From contig NMRA01000120.1 of assembly GCA_002633005.1 (NCBI GenBank), forward strand, positions 642,371 through 702,370: a stretch of DNA of 60,000 bases, written 5' to 3'. Below, piece by piece: positions 39,101 through 47,215 of the stretch (position 1 is the first letter of the stretch; the number at the start of each line of letters is the position of its first letter). The stretch is from Phoronis australis (taxonomy: Eukaryota; Phoronida; Phoronidae). The translations under genes and the position numbers were made by a program. Under the pieces are notes generated by a model. The model ran no database searches and was not told the origin of the DNA. It was given only the letters and a program-made list of their open reading frames with translations.

Positions 39101-39377
39101 TTTAGGAATGGTCAACTATCTTCTAATTATGTAATTAACGACTTCTTTTTGTCATTGCAGATATAGCTTGTACTACGCTAACAACGGCGAAGATGAACTG
39201 CTGCGAGGAAGAGCAACGAAATGTTGGTCAAGGAACAAGGAGTTCGGAGAATACACAAGTTATCTCGGGGGAGTATTTTACTTGAGACCAGGAGACGAGC
39301 TATTTGTCAAAGTGTCCAATGTTTCTGAGGTATCCCGGCTTGCCCTGTCGAACAACTTCGGACTATACATGTTGTAA
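23808..39377 (+). CDS. TNF-superfamily ligand, five exons, 330 residues
   Basis: Coding exons: 23808-24194, 25215-25251, 29066-29185, 31004-31235, 39161-39377 (993 nt including stop), all with GT-AG introns and consistent phases (0, 1, 1, 2). The product is a type II membrane protein. Residues 1-23 are a basic cytoplasmic tail, and about 24-48 a hydrophobic anchor rich in Tyr, Ile and Leu. Residues 49-165 form an extracellular stalk with Cys82, Cys85, Cys113, Cys114 and a sequon at Asn101. About 167-330 is the TNF homology domain. Its family marks are PVAHLLG (first strand), NGLTYRDGRIIISTEGLYYV followed by YSQILF (strands C-D), a likely disulfide pair Cys254-Cys280, LGGVFYLRPGDEL (strand G) and the C-terminal NNFGLYML. 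Such domains trimerise and bind TNF receptors in apoptosis, immunity or morphogenesis. No clear furin site was seen in the stalk. The ATG at 23808 was chosen because it has A at -3 and gives a normal short tail; an in-frame TTG at 23775 lies upstream. The ligand subfamily cannot be assigned. Confidence 0.93.
24195..25214 (+). other. TNF ligand intron 1
   Basis: A GT-AG intron of 1020 bases. No repeat or coding relic was recognised inside it. Confidence 0.8.
25215..25251 (+). CDS. TNF ligand exon 2: 37-nt micro-exon in the stalk
   Basis: The acceptor is TTGTGTTCTAG and the donor GTACAGT. It encodes GVQRQLLREKAK plus the first base of the next codon, a basic helical stretch extending the stalk. 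It enters in phase 0 and leaves in phase 1, and is needed to join exon 1 to exon 3 in frame. Skipping it would leave exon 3 out of frame. Support comes from splice signals and phase only. Confidence 0.75.
25600..25760. repeat. Degenerate palindromic repeat (CGTTATAACGAGA-like)
   Basis: Imperfect copies of the self-complementary motif TCGTTATAACGAGAT recur about every 20-25 bases in variants such as CGTTACAACGATT, CGTTATAACAATT, CATAACGATATA and CGTTATAACGAGAC. The array is strongly diverged. No function is inferred. Confidence 0.7.
27439..27640 (-). pseudogene. BEL/Pao-type gag relic (DUF1759 region)
   Basis: The minus strand reads LTKLNFKSF followed by LKGEAALTLEGFATNDGNY and then IQHLKARLGN. 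This resembles the DUF1759 domain of BEL/Pao retrotransposon gag (pattern LPKL.F..F ... L.GEA...I.GF.LT..NY..A...L..R.G). The ~35-40 residues normally between the first and second blocks are missing, so the copy has an internal deletion. It lies inside intron 2 of the TNF ligand gene, antisense to it. It is non-functional. Confidence 0.75.
28312..28447. repeat. Imperfect hairpin element in intron 2
   Basis: The arms 28312-28341 and 28415-28447 are inverted copies (ATTTCCGATCAAGCGCCCAG against ATTTGCGATAAAGCGCCCTG), and the inner parts also pair (GCGGAAAGC against CGGAAAAGC). Its GC content is higher than the intron around it. It looks like a MITE-type hairpin; no target duplication was found. 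Confidence 0.65.
29066..29185 (+). CDS. TNF ligand exon 3: stalk end and first strand of the TNF domain
   Basis: The acceptor is CTCATTTTTCAG. Encodes GEYGTVKHIIIHQKDG and then PVAHLLGCVREQKHIG, the start of the TNF homology domain. The donor used here (ATAG before GTTGGA) is weak. A phase-compatible alternative donor ends the exon 27 bases earlier at 29158, which would remove nine residues from the A-A' loop. Confidence 0.85.
29186..31003 (+). other. TNF ligand intron 3 with decayed Asp/Asn-rich sequence
   Basis: A GT-AG intron of 1818 bases. From about 29560 to 30680 it is rich in GAC, GAT, AAC and AAT triplets. These give broken plus-strand frames such as ENEDDDDKDNG, NGDDVTNIENNTD and DNSDTHNDMND in three different phases, separated by stops. 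This fits an old acidic low-complexity coding relic or a decayed trinucleotide repeat. It is not an exon of the ligand. Confidence 0.6.
31004..31235 (+). CDS. TNF ligand exon 4: central TNF domain
   Basis: The acceptor is TGTTATTTGACAG and the donor GTAGGG. It encodes the core strands of the TNF fold, including the highly conserved EGLYYVYSQILF and the first cysteine of the predicted disulfide (Cys254, in KHRCHYIF). It enters in phase 1 and leaves in phase 2. Reading through the donor gives an immediate stop, so intron retention would truncate the ligand before its last strands. Confidence 0.93.
31427..31476. repeat. Perfect inverted repeat, 24-bp arms, 2-bp spacer
   Basis: The left arm starts TGCGTGCAAATATCC and ends AGTGTT. 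After a 2-base spacer the right arm is its exact reverse complement. A perfect 50-base palindrome of this kind is very unlikely by chance. In the transcript it would form a stable stem with almost no loop. Confidence 0.95.
32693..33854. repeat. Diverged inverted arms with CRE-like centres
   Basis: The arms are 32693-32764 and the reverse complement of 33804-33854. Both share TTGCGAGTTT, then ACTGTGACGTCAC followed by GGAA, then GGGGCAAAA. Each contains the CREB/ATF palindrome TGACGTCA. The ~1.0 kb between the arms has a GCGCG-rich stretch and an AAAATGGCGGC (YY1-like) motif near 33368. The sequence may be an old inverted-repeat transposon or a repeat-derived regulatory region. No gene is recognised between the arms. 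Confidence 0.5.
36329..36586 (+). mobile_element. CATGCG-ended MITE, copy B, perfect 14-bp TIRs
   Basis: A 258-bp element with perfect 14-bp terminal inverted repeats, CATGCGCGCACCCA at the left and its reverse complement at the right. The flanks are GTCTG (36324-36328) and GTCTG (36587-36591), a perfect 5-bp target duplication. It also has a 10-bp-arm hairpin of G and C runs near 36355-36378. It shares interior blocks with copies A (15376-15620) and C (44476-44673) and lies in intron 4 of the TNF ligand gene. Non-coding. Confidence 0.9.
37806..37831. repeat. CAA microsatellite
   Basis: A short run of CAA/ACA trinucleotides. It makes a poly-Gln stretch in one frame of a chance open frame; no gene is called. 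Confidence 0.8.
39161..39377 (+). CDS. TNF ligand exon 5: C-terminal TNF domain
   Basis: The acceptor is TTTTTGTCATTGCAG. Encodes the second cysteine (Cys280, in ATKCWS), the LGGVFYLRPGDEL strand, a sequon at NVS and the terminal FGLYML, then TAA. Its length, phase and protein sequence match the minus-strand exon at 51076-51292 almost exactly. Confidence 0.95.
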
Positions 39378-39458
39378 TTCCAGGGTCTTCCGCACCACCA
39401 TTGTTGGCCCACAATTTTTTTGCACCAATCGTCGCCGTTGTCACCCCTCTCTCTATGA

Positions 39459-39989
39459 TGGGCCATTGGGGGGAAAGTGTCGCCGGAAAAATACGAGCGT
39501 AATTGTGTACATTACGCCGTTATTTACGCCGTTAATTACGCCGTAAAGTTACGAGCGTAATTTAATTTTTTATGGCGTAAAATTACGCTCGTAATTTAGC
39601 TTAAACTCTTAGCCAATGACGTTGGGTTTTACAATCCACGATTGCTCATGGAAATACTTATTTACTGACTGGTTTCATGTCTACGATACGAGCGCTGAAT
39701 CATGGCGAATCAAATCGCTGCTGCCATGTCAGCGATTGTGCAAGAACGAGCTGCCCAGCAACAGTCGTGTAGTTAGGTCATCACCGATTGGTTTAAATTT
39801 GGAACGTTCTTAAGGTATTTTACGAGCGTAATTTATTTCCCCCATTTAATTTACGGGCGTAATTTTACTGCAAAACTTTTGCAATAATTTAACTTACGTT
39901 CGTAATTACAAGTGTAATTTTACGGCGAAACTTTCCCCATTTAATTTACGAGCATAATTTTACGGCGACACTTTGCCCTCAACGGCCCA
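39459..39989. mobile_element. MITE with long TIRs just downstream of the TNF ligand stop
   Basis: A 531-bp element. The left terminus TGGGCCATTGGGGGGAAAGT continues GTCGCCG. The right terminus, read inward on the other strand, is TGGGCCGTTGAGGGCAAAGT, also followed by GTCGCCG, giving about 27 bp with three mismatches. The interior is a run of TTACGAGCGTAATTT and its complement plus two larger subrepeats beginning CCCCATTTAATTTACG. It starts 81 bases after the stop codon and so probably lies in the 3' UTR or its immediate flank. Target duplication was not resolved because the end sequence is itself near-palindromic. Confidence 0.85.
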
Positions 39990-42400
39990 TTGCATCTCTC
40001 CCGTCGCGACGCTTGTTGCTGTACTAATCTAAAAATCACATTTACTACATCAATCACCAATTATTGCTGGAGTCGTGTACTCCGTAACCTACACCACATA
40101 GTTTTCGAAACTCATGAGTGACCTGACACTAATGATCAAAAAACGACAACCACGTGCCCAATGAGATAAATATAACAAAAGTTGACATCACGTGGTTTTC
40201 GTTGAGCGGATGGTCCGCCATCTTGCTTATGAACCATCAATTCACAGATTTGAATTTCAATGTAAACAAAGCTGAAAAAGTTGTGTTTTAATGACTTAAC
40301 ACAACCTACGGAAATATGGTTTACCGTATAATAAGCTGGGAGGATCTGATTTCATTGTATTTATTCTATTCTAGTTCCAGTGTGATGAATTTGTCACATT
40401 TTAAAATCATGGGAACGTGCTGCACCTTTTTATATTTTTTAGATTTTACAGTGTTGTATTGTATATCTTTGATGATATGCCATTGTTAAATAAATTACTC
40501 AATTTACAATATTCAATATAATAGCATCCTTCATCAACAGAAACAGAAATAAAGTATAATCAAACACTATATGACAATTGACATTTAAGATGTGGCGTAA
40601 TGAATATGATACATTGTAGCGGAAAAAATCAAGGATATAATTTAAGAAGTTTTTATGTTTAATCCATCACGTTCAAGTGTATTGAGCTTATAATAAGGGT
40701 AAACAGGTGTATCAACATAGGCCAACGCAAGCATTAGACAAGCTATCATCCGTGAATTCGTCAGGTGGTTGTGATAATTCGAAAATTATCAATCGTAATC
40801 GTTAATAGAGGATAGTCGCAGCTGTTACTTGGATTCACTTTCTGGGCGGCACTAGGAGTCATCGTGACGCCGCAACTCTCCACCACCGCCTTATATCCTC
40901 TTTAAGACCGTGTATTTTAAAAGGCCGTTATCAACTAGGGTACATTTTCTGCCACCGGAAATTAAACCCAGTTGATCCGCTTGCACTTCCTCCTGTTTCT
41001 CTCCTGTAAAAGAAATCTGTATACTCGATCACTTATACTTTCTACTGACTCTTCCTCTTGTTGTTAATGTCGTGACTGAGGAGGTTCATTTCCGTTTCCG
41101 TAACTAAAGGTGGCACTGAACAGTTAGTCGTGGCCAATTTGCACTCCCAAAATATTAAAATCTAGGGATACGCCAGGCTTGGGGACATTTTTAGTTAGGT
41201 ATTGCGTGTAGGCCATGTGAATGTGGTTTGTTTGTATTTGTGAAGATGTTGAGATTGAAACAAGACCACTTGTTTGGCTGTGGCTGCACTCTCCTTCAAG
41301 ATAGCGGCCACGTACGTGTTGCACTTGGGCATTGCTGGGTGGCAACTGAGAAATTGGCCGCGATTTCAGGTAGCCCTCAAACAAGCCAGATTTGCCAAAA
41401 AACTAGTTTGTTGACAGTACTTTTGGACAACATTTTTGGAATCGATAGGAAATTCGTTTACGGAATCTGGCTGTAGTCGAGCATCGGCAGGAAATTGGTG
41501 GTTTTGGGGGAAAAGTGCCGATTTTACGTTTTTTGCCCCTATTTTTCTTAGTTTAGCTTGGTTTTCAGTGGGAGTGAAAGGGTCAAAAATACAAGAGGAA
41601 ATAAAATTTCTTTGCTCATCTGTAGGGCTTATGATGTGAAATGATTCAAACTTTTCTTTATTTGCATGCAGTTTTTGACAGAGTGAAGAAAGGGTGAAGA
41701 GTCCATTGACGTGTGTTCTGGTAGGCCAACACCTGCGGGAACTGTTCTGTGCTCCCTAAGTCCAGGGCATTTATACCCTTTTGAATACATAAGGCAATGA
41801 CGTCCATGTCCAATTTCATTGTCTTTTTCGCAACATTTGAAAAGGATGTGACGCGGCGTTGAAGGCACTAGTTGAGTGAATTGCTTTTAAAGGAATATAG
41901 GAAACGTCCACAGTCTGGAACAAGTACCACAGCCCAGCTAGAAATATTGCCAGACTAAAGCTAAGGGAACACTACCCGTCACAGACAATAGCTCGCTTCA
42001 ACGACCAATTCTGAGACGCGACTCGACTACAGATACCATGAGTTTGTAAGCATAAGCGTCAAACAATTTCCTTTGTCTCATTCCTATTGAAAATACGCCA
42101 GTCACTCTCTCACTAAAAACGTTCAAATTTAAGGTAGTGCAGTCGATCAAAAATATACTTTCCGGTTGATATCGAGTTATCGCTGAAACAGGATTTAAGA
42201 AACGAAACAGATTATGCACTCAAACGAACAGATGCCAAAGTTTACTTTGCCGAGGGAATTATTGGATTTTCCATTAAGTCCTTCCTCAATATATTCTGTA
42301 TGCATTGGCAACACAAAGACGCGAAAACCTTTGAACGTACACAAGTCAAATTATACGAGAAATAGTCTTGTCTTCCAGTTTTCTAAATTTACGTGAAAAC
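39990..42400. other. Sequence downstream of the first TNF ligand gene
   Basis: No second gene was recognised. AATAAA at about 40489 and 40549 are the first clear plus-strand poly(A) hexamers noted after the stop, which would imply a 3' UTR of about 1.1 kb that includes the MITE. This is inferred from the hexamers alone. Open frames at 41124-41868 on either strand have no recognisable similarity. Confidence 0.4.
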
Positions 42401-43094
42401 TTTTGGTTTCTTCATTAAAACATTAAAATGCCCCTATCACAAAAGTAGATCTTTTTGAAAATAATTACTCACAGCCCTTCGGAAATAGTTTCAGAAACTT
42501 TTATTTGAATCTGACAAGCCACGTCGGAAATAGATGTTTCAGATTTGGACATGTTTCTAACGAGAAGAAAGGTACATTCACAACCAATCAATGGTTCTCG
42601 TGATAAAATGGGTCATTTCAAAAACAATTCTAAGCACAGTTTTCTATAAGGATGCATAAAACACAGTATCTGAAAGCTTTTTTATGAATCCGATAAGATA
42701 TTTCTAAGATATTATGATCCGAAGTGAGCCAAATTTTGGGTCATTTTAGGATCTTTTTAACATTTTTGGAAAATAATAATTCTTTACATAATTACATAGG
42801 TTGACTATCTAGCGCTCAAAATATGGTAATAACAATCCGTCGATACGAGACTGACGCGTTTATCAGAAAAAAATATAAGGTCACTGAAAACCCTCATTTA
42901 TCTGAGTCATAAACGTCTTTGGGTTTCTAATCTCCAGGTCACGCCTATAATTAGTTACAATTATCTGGGAATTTCCCACTGTAATAATTTATACTGGTTT
43001 TTGTTATATCCAGTGCGAAACATGAAATAGATTGGTTATTTAATCGTTCGCTCAAGTTCACCGGAAAAAATTAAGAGCTGACGACACAAGTTAT

Positions 43095-43555
43095 GTAGGA
43101 CCCGAGAAAAATTCCAAATTCGACTAAGTTTGAAATAACATCTCAAAAATGGCGTTTCGGTTTCATTTTAAACTTACTCGTATCATGTTGCAAGCAGTGT
43201 TCTCGAAACTACTGATAGGAATTATTTGTAAATTGTTTCACCTTTGAATGTCAGGCTATCAAAGATAAGATTTTATGGCTCTCATGAACAAATGAAATGC
43301 TGCTTAAAACCAAAACGAAAGGATTTTATTGAAAACTGTGACGTAGGACCCGATTAAGTTCGAAATATCATATCTCGGAAATAACGTTTCGGTTTCACTT
43401 TTAACTTACACATATCATGCTTGTTGCAGTGCTCTCGAAACTGTAAGAGTTATTTGTAAATTGTTTCACTTTTGCTGTCAGGCTATCAAAGATAATATTT
43501 TTGGTTATCATGAACAAATGAAAAGCTGTACAAAATCGGATTATTTTAAAAACTG
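43095..43555. repeat. Diverged tandem duplication, two units of about 210-245 bp
   Basis: Unit 1 (43095-43338) and unit 2 (43343-43555) share in order GTAGGACCCGA, AACGTTTCGGTTTCA or its variant, TATCATG, CAGTG, TTATTTGTAAATTGTTTCAC, TGTCAGGCTATCAAAGATAA and CATGAACAAATGAAA. Small indels separate them. The surrounding 42.4-43.9 kb is similarly AT-rich and may hold still older units. No coding sequence seen. Confidence 0.85.
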
Positions 43556-44475
43556 TAAAAGTGCTTCTGAGATTTCATTCTGAACATTTGTATCAAACGA
43601 AATTTGGTTATTTCGTTAATTCCGTTGATGACTTTTCTTTTTGTTAAATTTTAGTTGAAAGACATGGTCACTGTAGATTGGTATAAAGTAAAATTCAATT
43701 TCTAAAGGGTCTCTTTTTCAAACAATGAAAACTTTTCTTGAAATGAATTTCACAATTTTGAAAATGTTTGCCTGAACATACAGATATGTCAACAAGGTCT
43801 ATATAAACTTAAATTTCTAGCAATGTCACCCTATTAACATTTCTGCAAGAGACCAGTACAATTTTACCTAAATAACACTTGTTTTGTGACTTCTACGACC
43901 TATTTAACATAATTTGTAGATGTGAACACTGTTCGGCTTCAACATAGGTTTTCTTTCGTGTTACATTTTTGTTTTGTGTCGTAAACACTACTTGCACGAA
44001 TTTACCCATTATGCTTGAAAACGAGGTGTTGTTTCCAATCTACAATGATTCTACGTGTTTGAAACTCGTGTGCTTGCACAATGCTTTAACTGGACGATCG
44101 GCATTGTGTTCGAAACAGTAATGCAAATCAATCATTCTTGCAGCGCCACCACTAGGTATCAGTGAAGCAAATCAATAACACACATAAAGAAGAATGCCCC
44201 CGGTAACCAAGCTAGGGGGTAACCTAATTTTCTGGAAAAGATAATTATCGGAAGCGCGGGGGTTGCTACAGTACTGTCTATACTTTGTCGGCGACTATTC
44301 GATTACTTACTGCTCACGACGACATGCAGAGGACTACAGCAGAATAAGGGAAGCTACTCATAGACAGTCAAACGAATTTTCTAAGTTCAAAAATTGACAC
44401 TTTGTGTAAGAAAATTTCTAGCCTCGCAATTTATGTGCTCCTTTACATTATAATGGTTGCCGGGGTTGGTGGTGG

Positions 44476-44673
44476 TTGGCGAAGTGGGCAAAATGGTCCG
44501 CCTCAAAACAACAAAAAGTCCGAGAAATTGAGACAAAAGTCCACTAAAAAGACGCGAATGCACAATTCACAGCCCTGAGCGTGATATCCCGTTTTTAGTC
44601 ACATTTTTTGTTTGTAAAAGGCCCATACTGCCAAAAATTCCAGCCCCCATATTTTAGACTCGGTGTGCGCATG
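44476..44673 (+). mobile_element. CATGCG-ended MITE, copy C, left end lost
   Basis: Shares GGCGAAGTGGGCAAAA, GACAAAAGTCCACTAAAAAG and GAATGCACAATTCACAG with copies A and B, and ends in GTGTGCGCATG at 44673. The left inverted terminus is not present; the sequence upstream of 44476 is a short G/T-rich stretch. This copy is truncated or decayed. Confidence 0.75.
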
Positions 44674-45980
44674 TATGAGTTGTAGTGTTTTTTTTTTTGG
44701 AGTAATGGGCAGTAACCATACTAGATGCACCAGCATTGAACTGCTGAGCGTATGAGCATTCCCATGCCATATGCTTTCTCTATTGTGCCAATACAACCCT
44801 CATGAAACTTGTGAGCAAAATGTTTGACCCACTATAGCACATGTATGTAGTAGTGAACATATTGAAAATATATCTTGATGAGGTTAATATTCATTTCATA
44901 TAACTCGAAATGTCTACTTGCCAGCTGCCACCTTTTCAATCGCTGAATATCACATTTTGAATCACCAAGTTCCAACCAGGTCACGTCTGTCTAAGAACAT
45001 GCATTATTAGAGCGTGTTTGAATATAAATTATTTTTGATACATTTAATGAAATTTCTGACAAAGTAGCTTACGGACGCAATAAATATGTAAGTATCTTCC
45101 GAATTCGGTGAGATGTAAAATAATGAAAACGACTTTGAAACCCAGTTGGCGCTCAATATTTCGGTTGTATTCGACAGTCGTTTTCAATTTCAATATCATT
45201 CGGAACATCTCGGTTGTTTTCGTTGCCCCATCCCTCGGAGGTGTTTCATACATGTATCTGCTTATGTGGTTATACTCTGATGGTAGCAAACTTAGTAACA
45301 GTAAATCAAGGGGCAGACTAATGATTGAGAATGATTGCCGCATACGGCTTTTTAGACCCGGTAGGCTGAAATCATGGTTATACCTGTTTCTTTACCAAAC
45401 CCCTTCGCTATAATGATTGAAGTTCGCACACCCGAGGGATAATTTGAGCCTACAAACATACGAGGTGCTCCGAATTTGACAGTGATATCCGACACAAATC
45501 GGGTATTTTCGCAGCCTCAAATTTCCTCTTGGAGATGAACGTTATCTGCGCCAGTGTAAACTTGAATAGTAGGGTAAGTTAAGTGACTTTCAAACTGGGG
45601 AGTGATAGAAGACTGAAGTTACCACTTGCTAAGGTAACGTTCAGTTCCAACGGGGACATTTGAGGCTACGGAAATACCCCCGGTGTTCCAACTGGGACAA
45701 TATACCATGCACAAGTAGCACAACGCGGAAATACATAATGTCAATGAGCAGAAGATAATATTGTTGTGGTGTTGGCACAATACATTTTGGGAGTGATTTG
45801 CGAGTTCTCGTCATTGTTTGACCCTGATGGTGGTGGTATAGTGCTACTAAAACCTCAGTCGTCCTCAATATTTTATTTTTCACTTGTCTTATCATTCTTA
45901 ATACTGAGAATATGGCCAAATGACGATAGCTGTTAAACACTAGCATTGAGATTGTCAGAAGTTGACTGTGGGTTTAGTTT

Positions 45981-46260
45981 AAAGGTAGCTGTGCTTTGTG
46001 ATTGTGCGTGGACGGAGAGAGAATGATTAAATCAAACGATTGATATATTATATGATAACCACTTATTAAAACAAGTGAAACCTGTTGTTAATTAAGTACA
46101 CTAACAATAATACTAGCTACGCTAGCGCCCTCTGTAAGGATAACTTCGATCAATTAAAGCAACCAAATGTCTTATCTGCTATCCAAGCTGTAGAACCCGG
46201 CACTCGTTGGATGGCAGTCCTGTTGGTCGATCCTCGTACTAACACACACTGTGCGACGAT
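45981..46260 (-). repeat. Dispersed repeat copy 2, related to 17389-17650
   Basis: The reverse complement of copy 1 over most of its length (see 17389-17650), with the AAAGGTAGCTGTGCTTTGTG block at its low-coordinate end in inverted relation. On the minus strand it follows directly after the 3' end of the LINE at 46261-47215, so the LINE either inserted at its edge or was carried with it. Confidence 0.8.
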
Positions 46261-47215
46261 ACAATGAATATATATAACCCAGAAAGCTCCAAGAGGCATT
46301 ATATCTGGGTTAAAAATACAAAGAAATCTATATAAAAATATTTCACACAAATACATAAATTAAAAAAATACTGTTGTTAAGATTACAATGACATACTCAA
46401 TGATTACGAATGTAAATAAATCATTTTCATACACATGTACACAATTCTATCCACTCACACAAATAGAATTAATATTATGAAAAAAAATTGATACTATTTC
46501 GAATAAAACCTTATTTTCATTTGGTTTGAGTTCTTGACATCCATATAGAAAAAAAAATGTTGTACACTTGCGGAATTTCAGAATACCTTTTGTAAATATT
46601 GGGGTATTATTCGAGTGTCTGAAAAAGCTGTACCCTCTGCTCCTTGCATGCCTCACAAGCAAAGAAAACACGAGCATTTGTCCGGGTGTCTCCATAGCAA
46701 CACAGAGGCGAAATATTATTAAAATTATTCTGAATTTATCGTTGTTTAGGAATAGACCGCATTTTAATCTGTATAGGATTATTTCATGGTTGCGAGGAAA
46801 TTGGAACGATGTTAATGGGACTGGCAACTCTTGAGTAGTGGTATCCATTTTAAAGGTACTTTTTGGATTGACGATTGAAGTGCTTTCTTTTATTTTGGAT
46901 GGTAAGGAATTCCAGTTGTCAATAAATGTTGATATTGTAGATCTCCTGAAGGCTTGGCTGAAGGAAGATGTAATAGTGTTCATATTACTTTGCCGCAGTC
47001 CTGGTCTCGTGTCTTTTGTAGGAGTCAAAGAGGATTTTGTTTGAGTAATTGTTTATGTTGGTTAAGACTTTGAATGTATACATGGACAGGGGGAGTTTAC
47101 AACGGGTTGATAGTTTGCTCCAGTTGAGGCTATTTAGAATCTTGATTCTTTGGACCCTTTTGCATACTCCTGTTATGGTATTGTAGTCTTTCTAATTGAC
47201 CTATCGCAAGCTCCG
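46261..47215 (-). pseudogene. CR1/L2-like LINE 3' end (reverse transcriptase C-terminus and tail)
   Basis: The minus strand reads the C-terminal part of a non-LTR retrotransposon ORF2 in shifting frames. DYNTITGVCKRVQRIKILNS comes first, then CKLPLSMYTFKVLTNINNYS. Next are FIDNWNSLPSKI, YRLKCGLFLNN and a zinc-knuckle-like block with LCCYGD and FFAC before EQRVQLFQTLE. At least two frameshifts separate these blocks. The 3' tail contains a short stem-loop (AACCCAGATATAATG pairing with TTCTGGGTT) and ends at ATATTCATTGTATC, typical of CR1/L2-type tails. The element is 5'-truncated near 47215. Exact clade is uncertain. Confidence 0.8.

Larger units (their letters stand above)
31236..39160 (+). 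other. TNF ligand intron 4 (7.9 kb)
   Basis: A GT-AG intron of 7925 bases separating the last two coding exons. It contains a perfect 24-bp-arm palindrome (31427-31476), inverted CRE-bearing arms (32693-32764 and 33804-33854), a GCGCG-rich stretch near 33160-33270, a MITE (36329-36586), a poly-G run near 37368 and a CAA microsatellite near 37815. No host exon was recognised. Confidence 0.75.
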
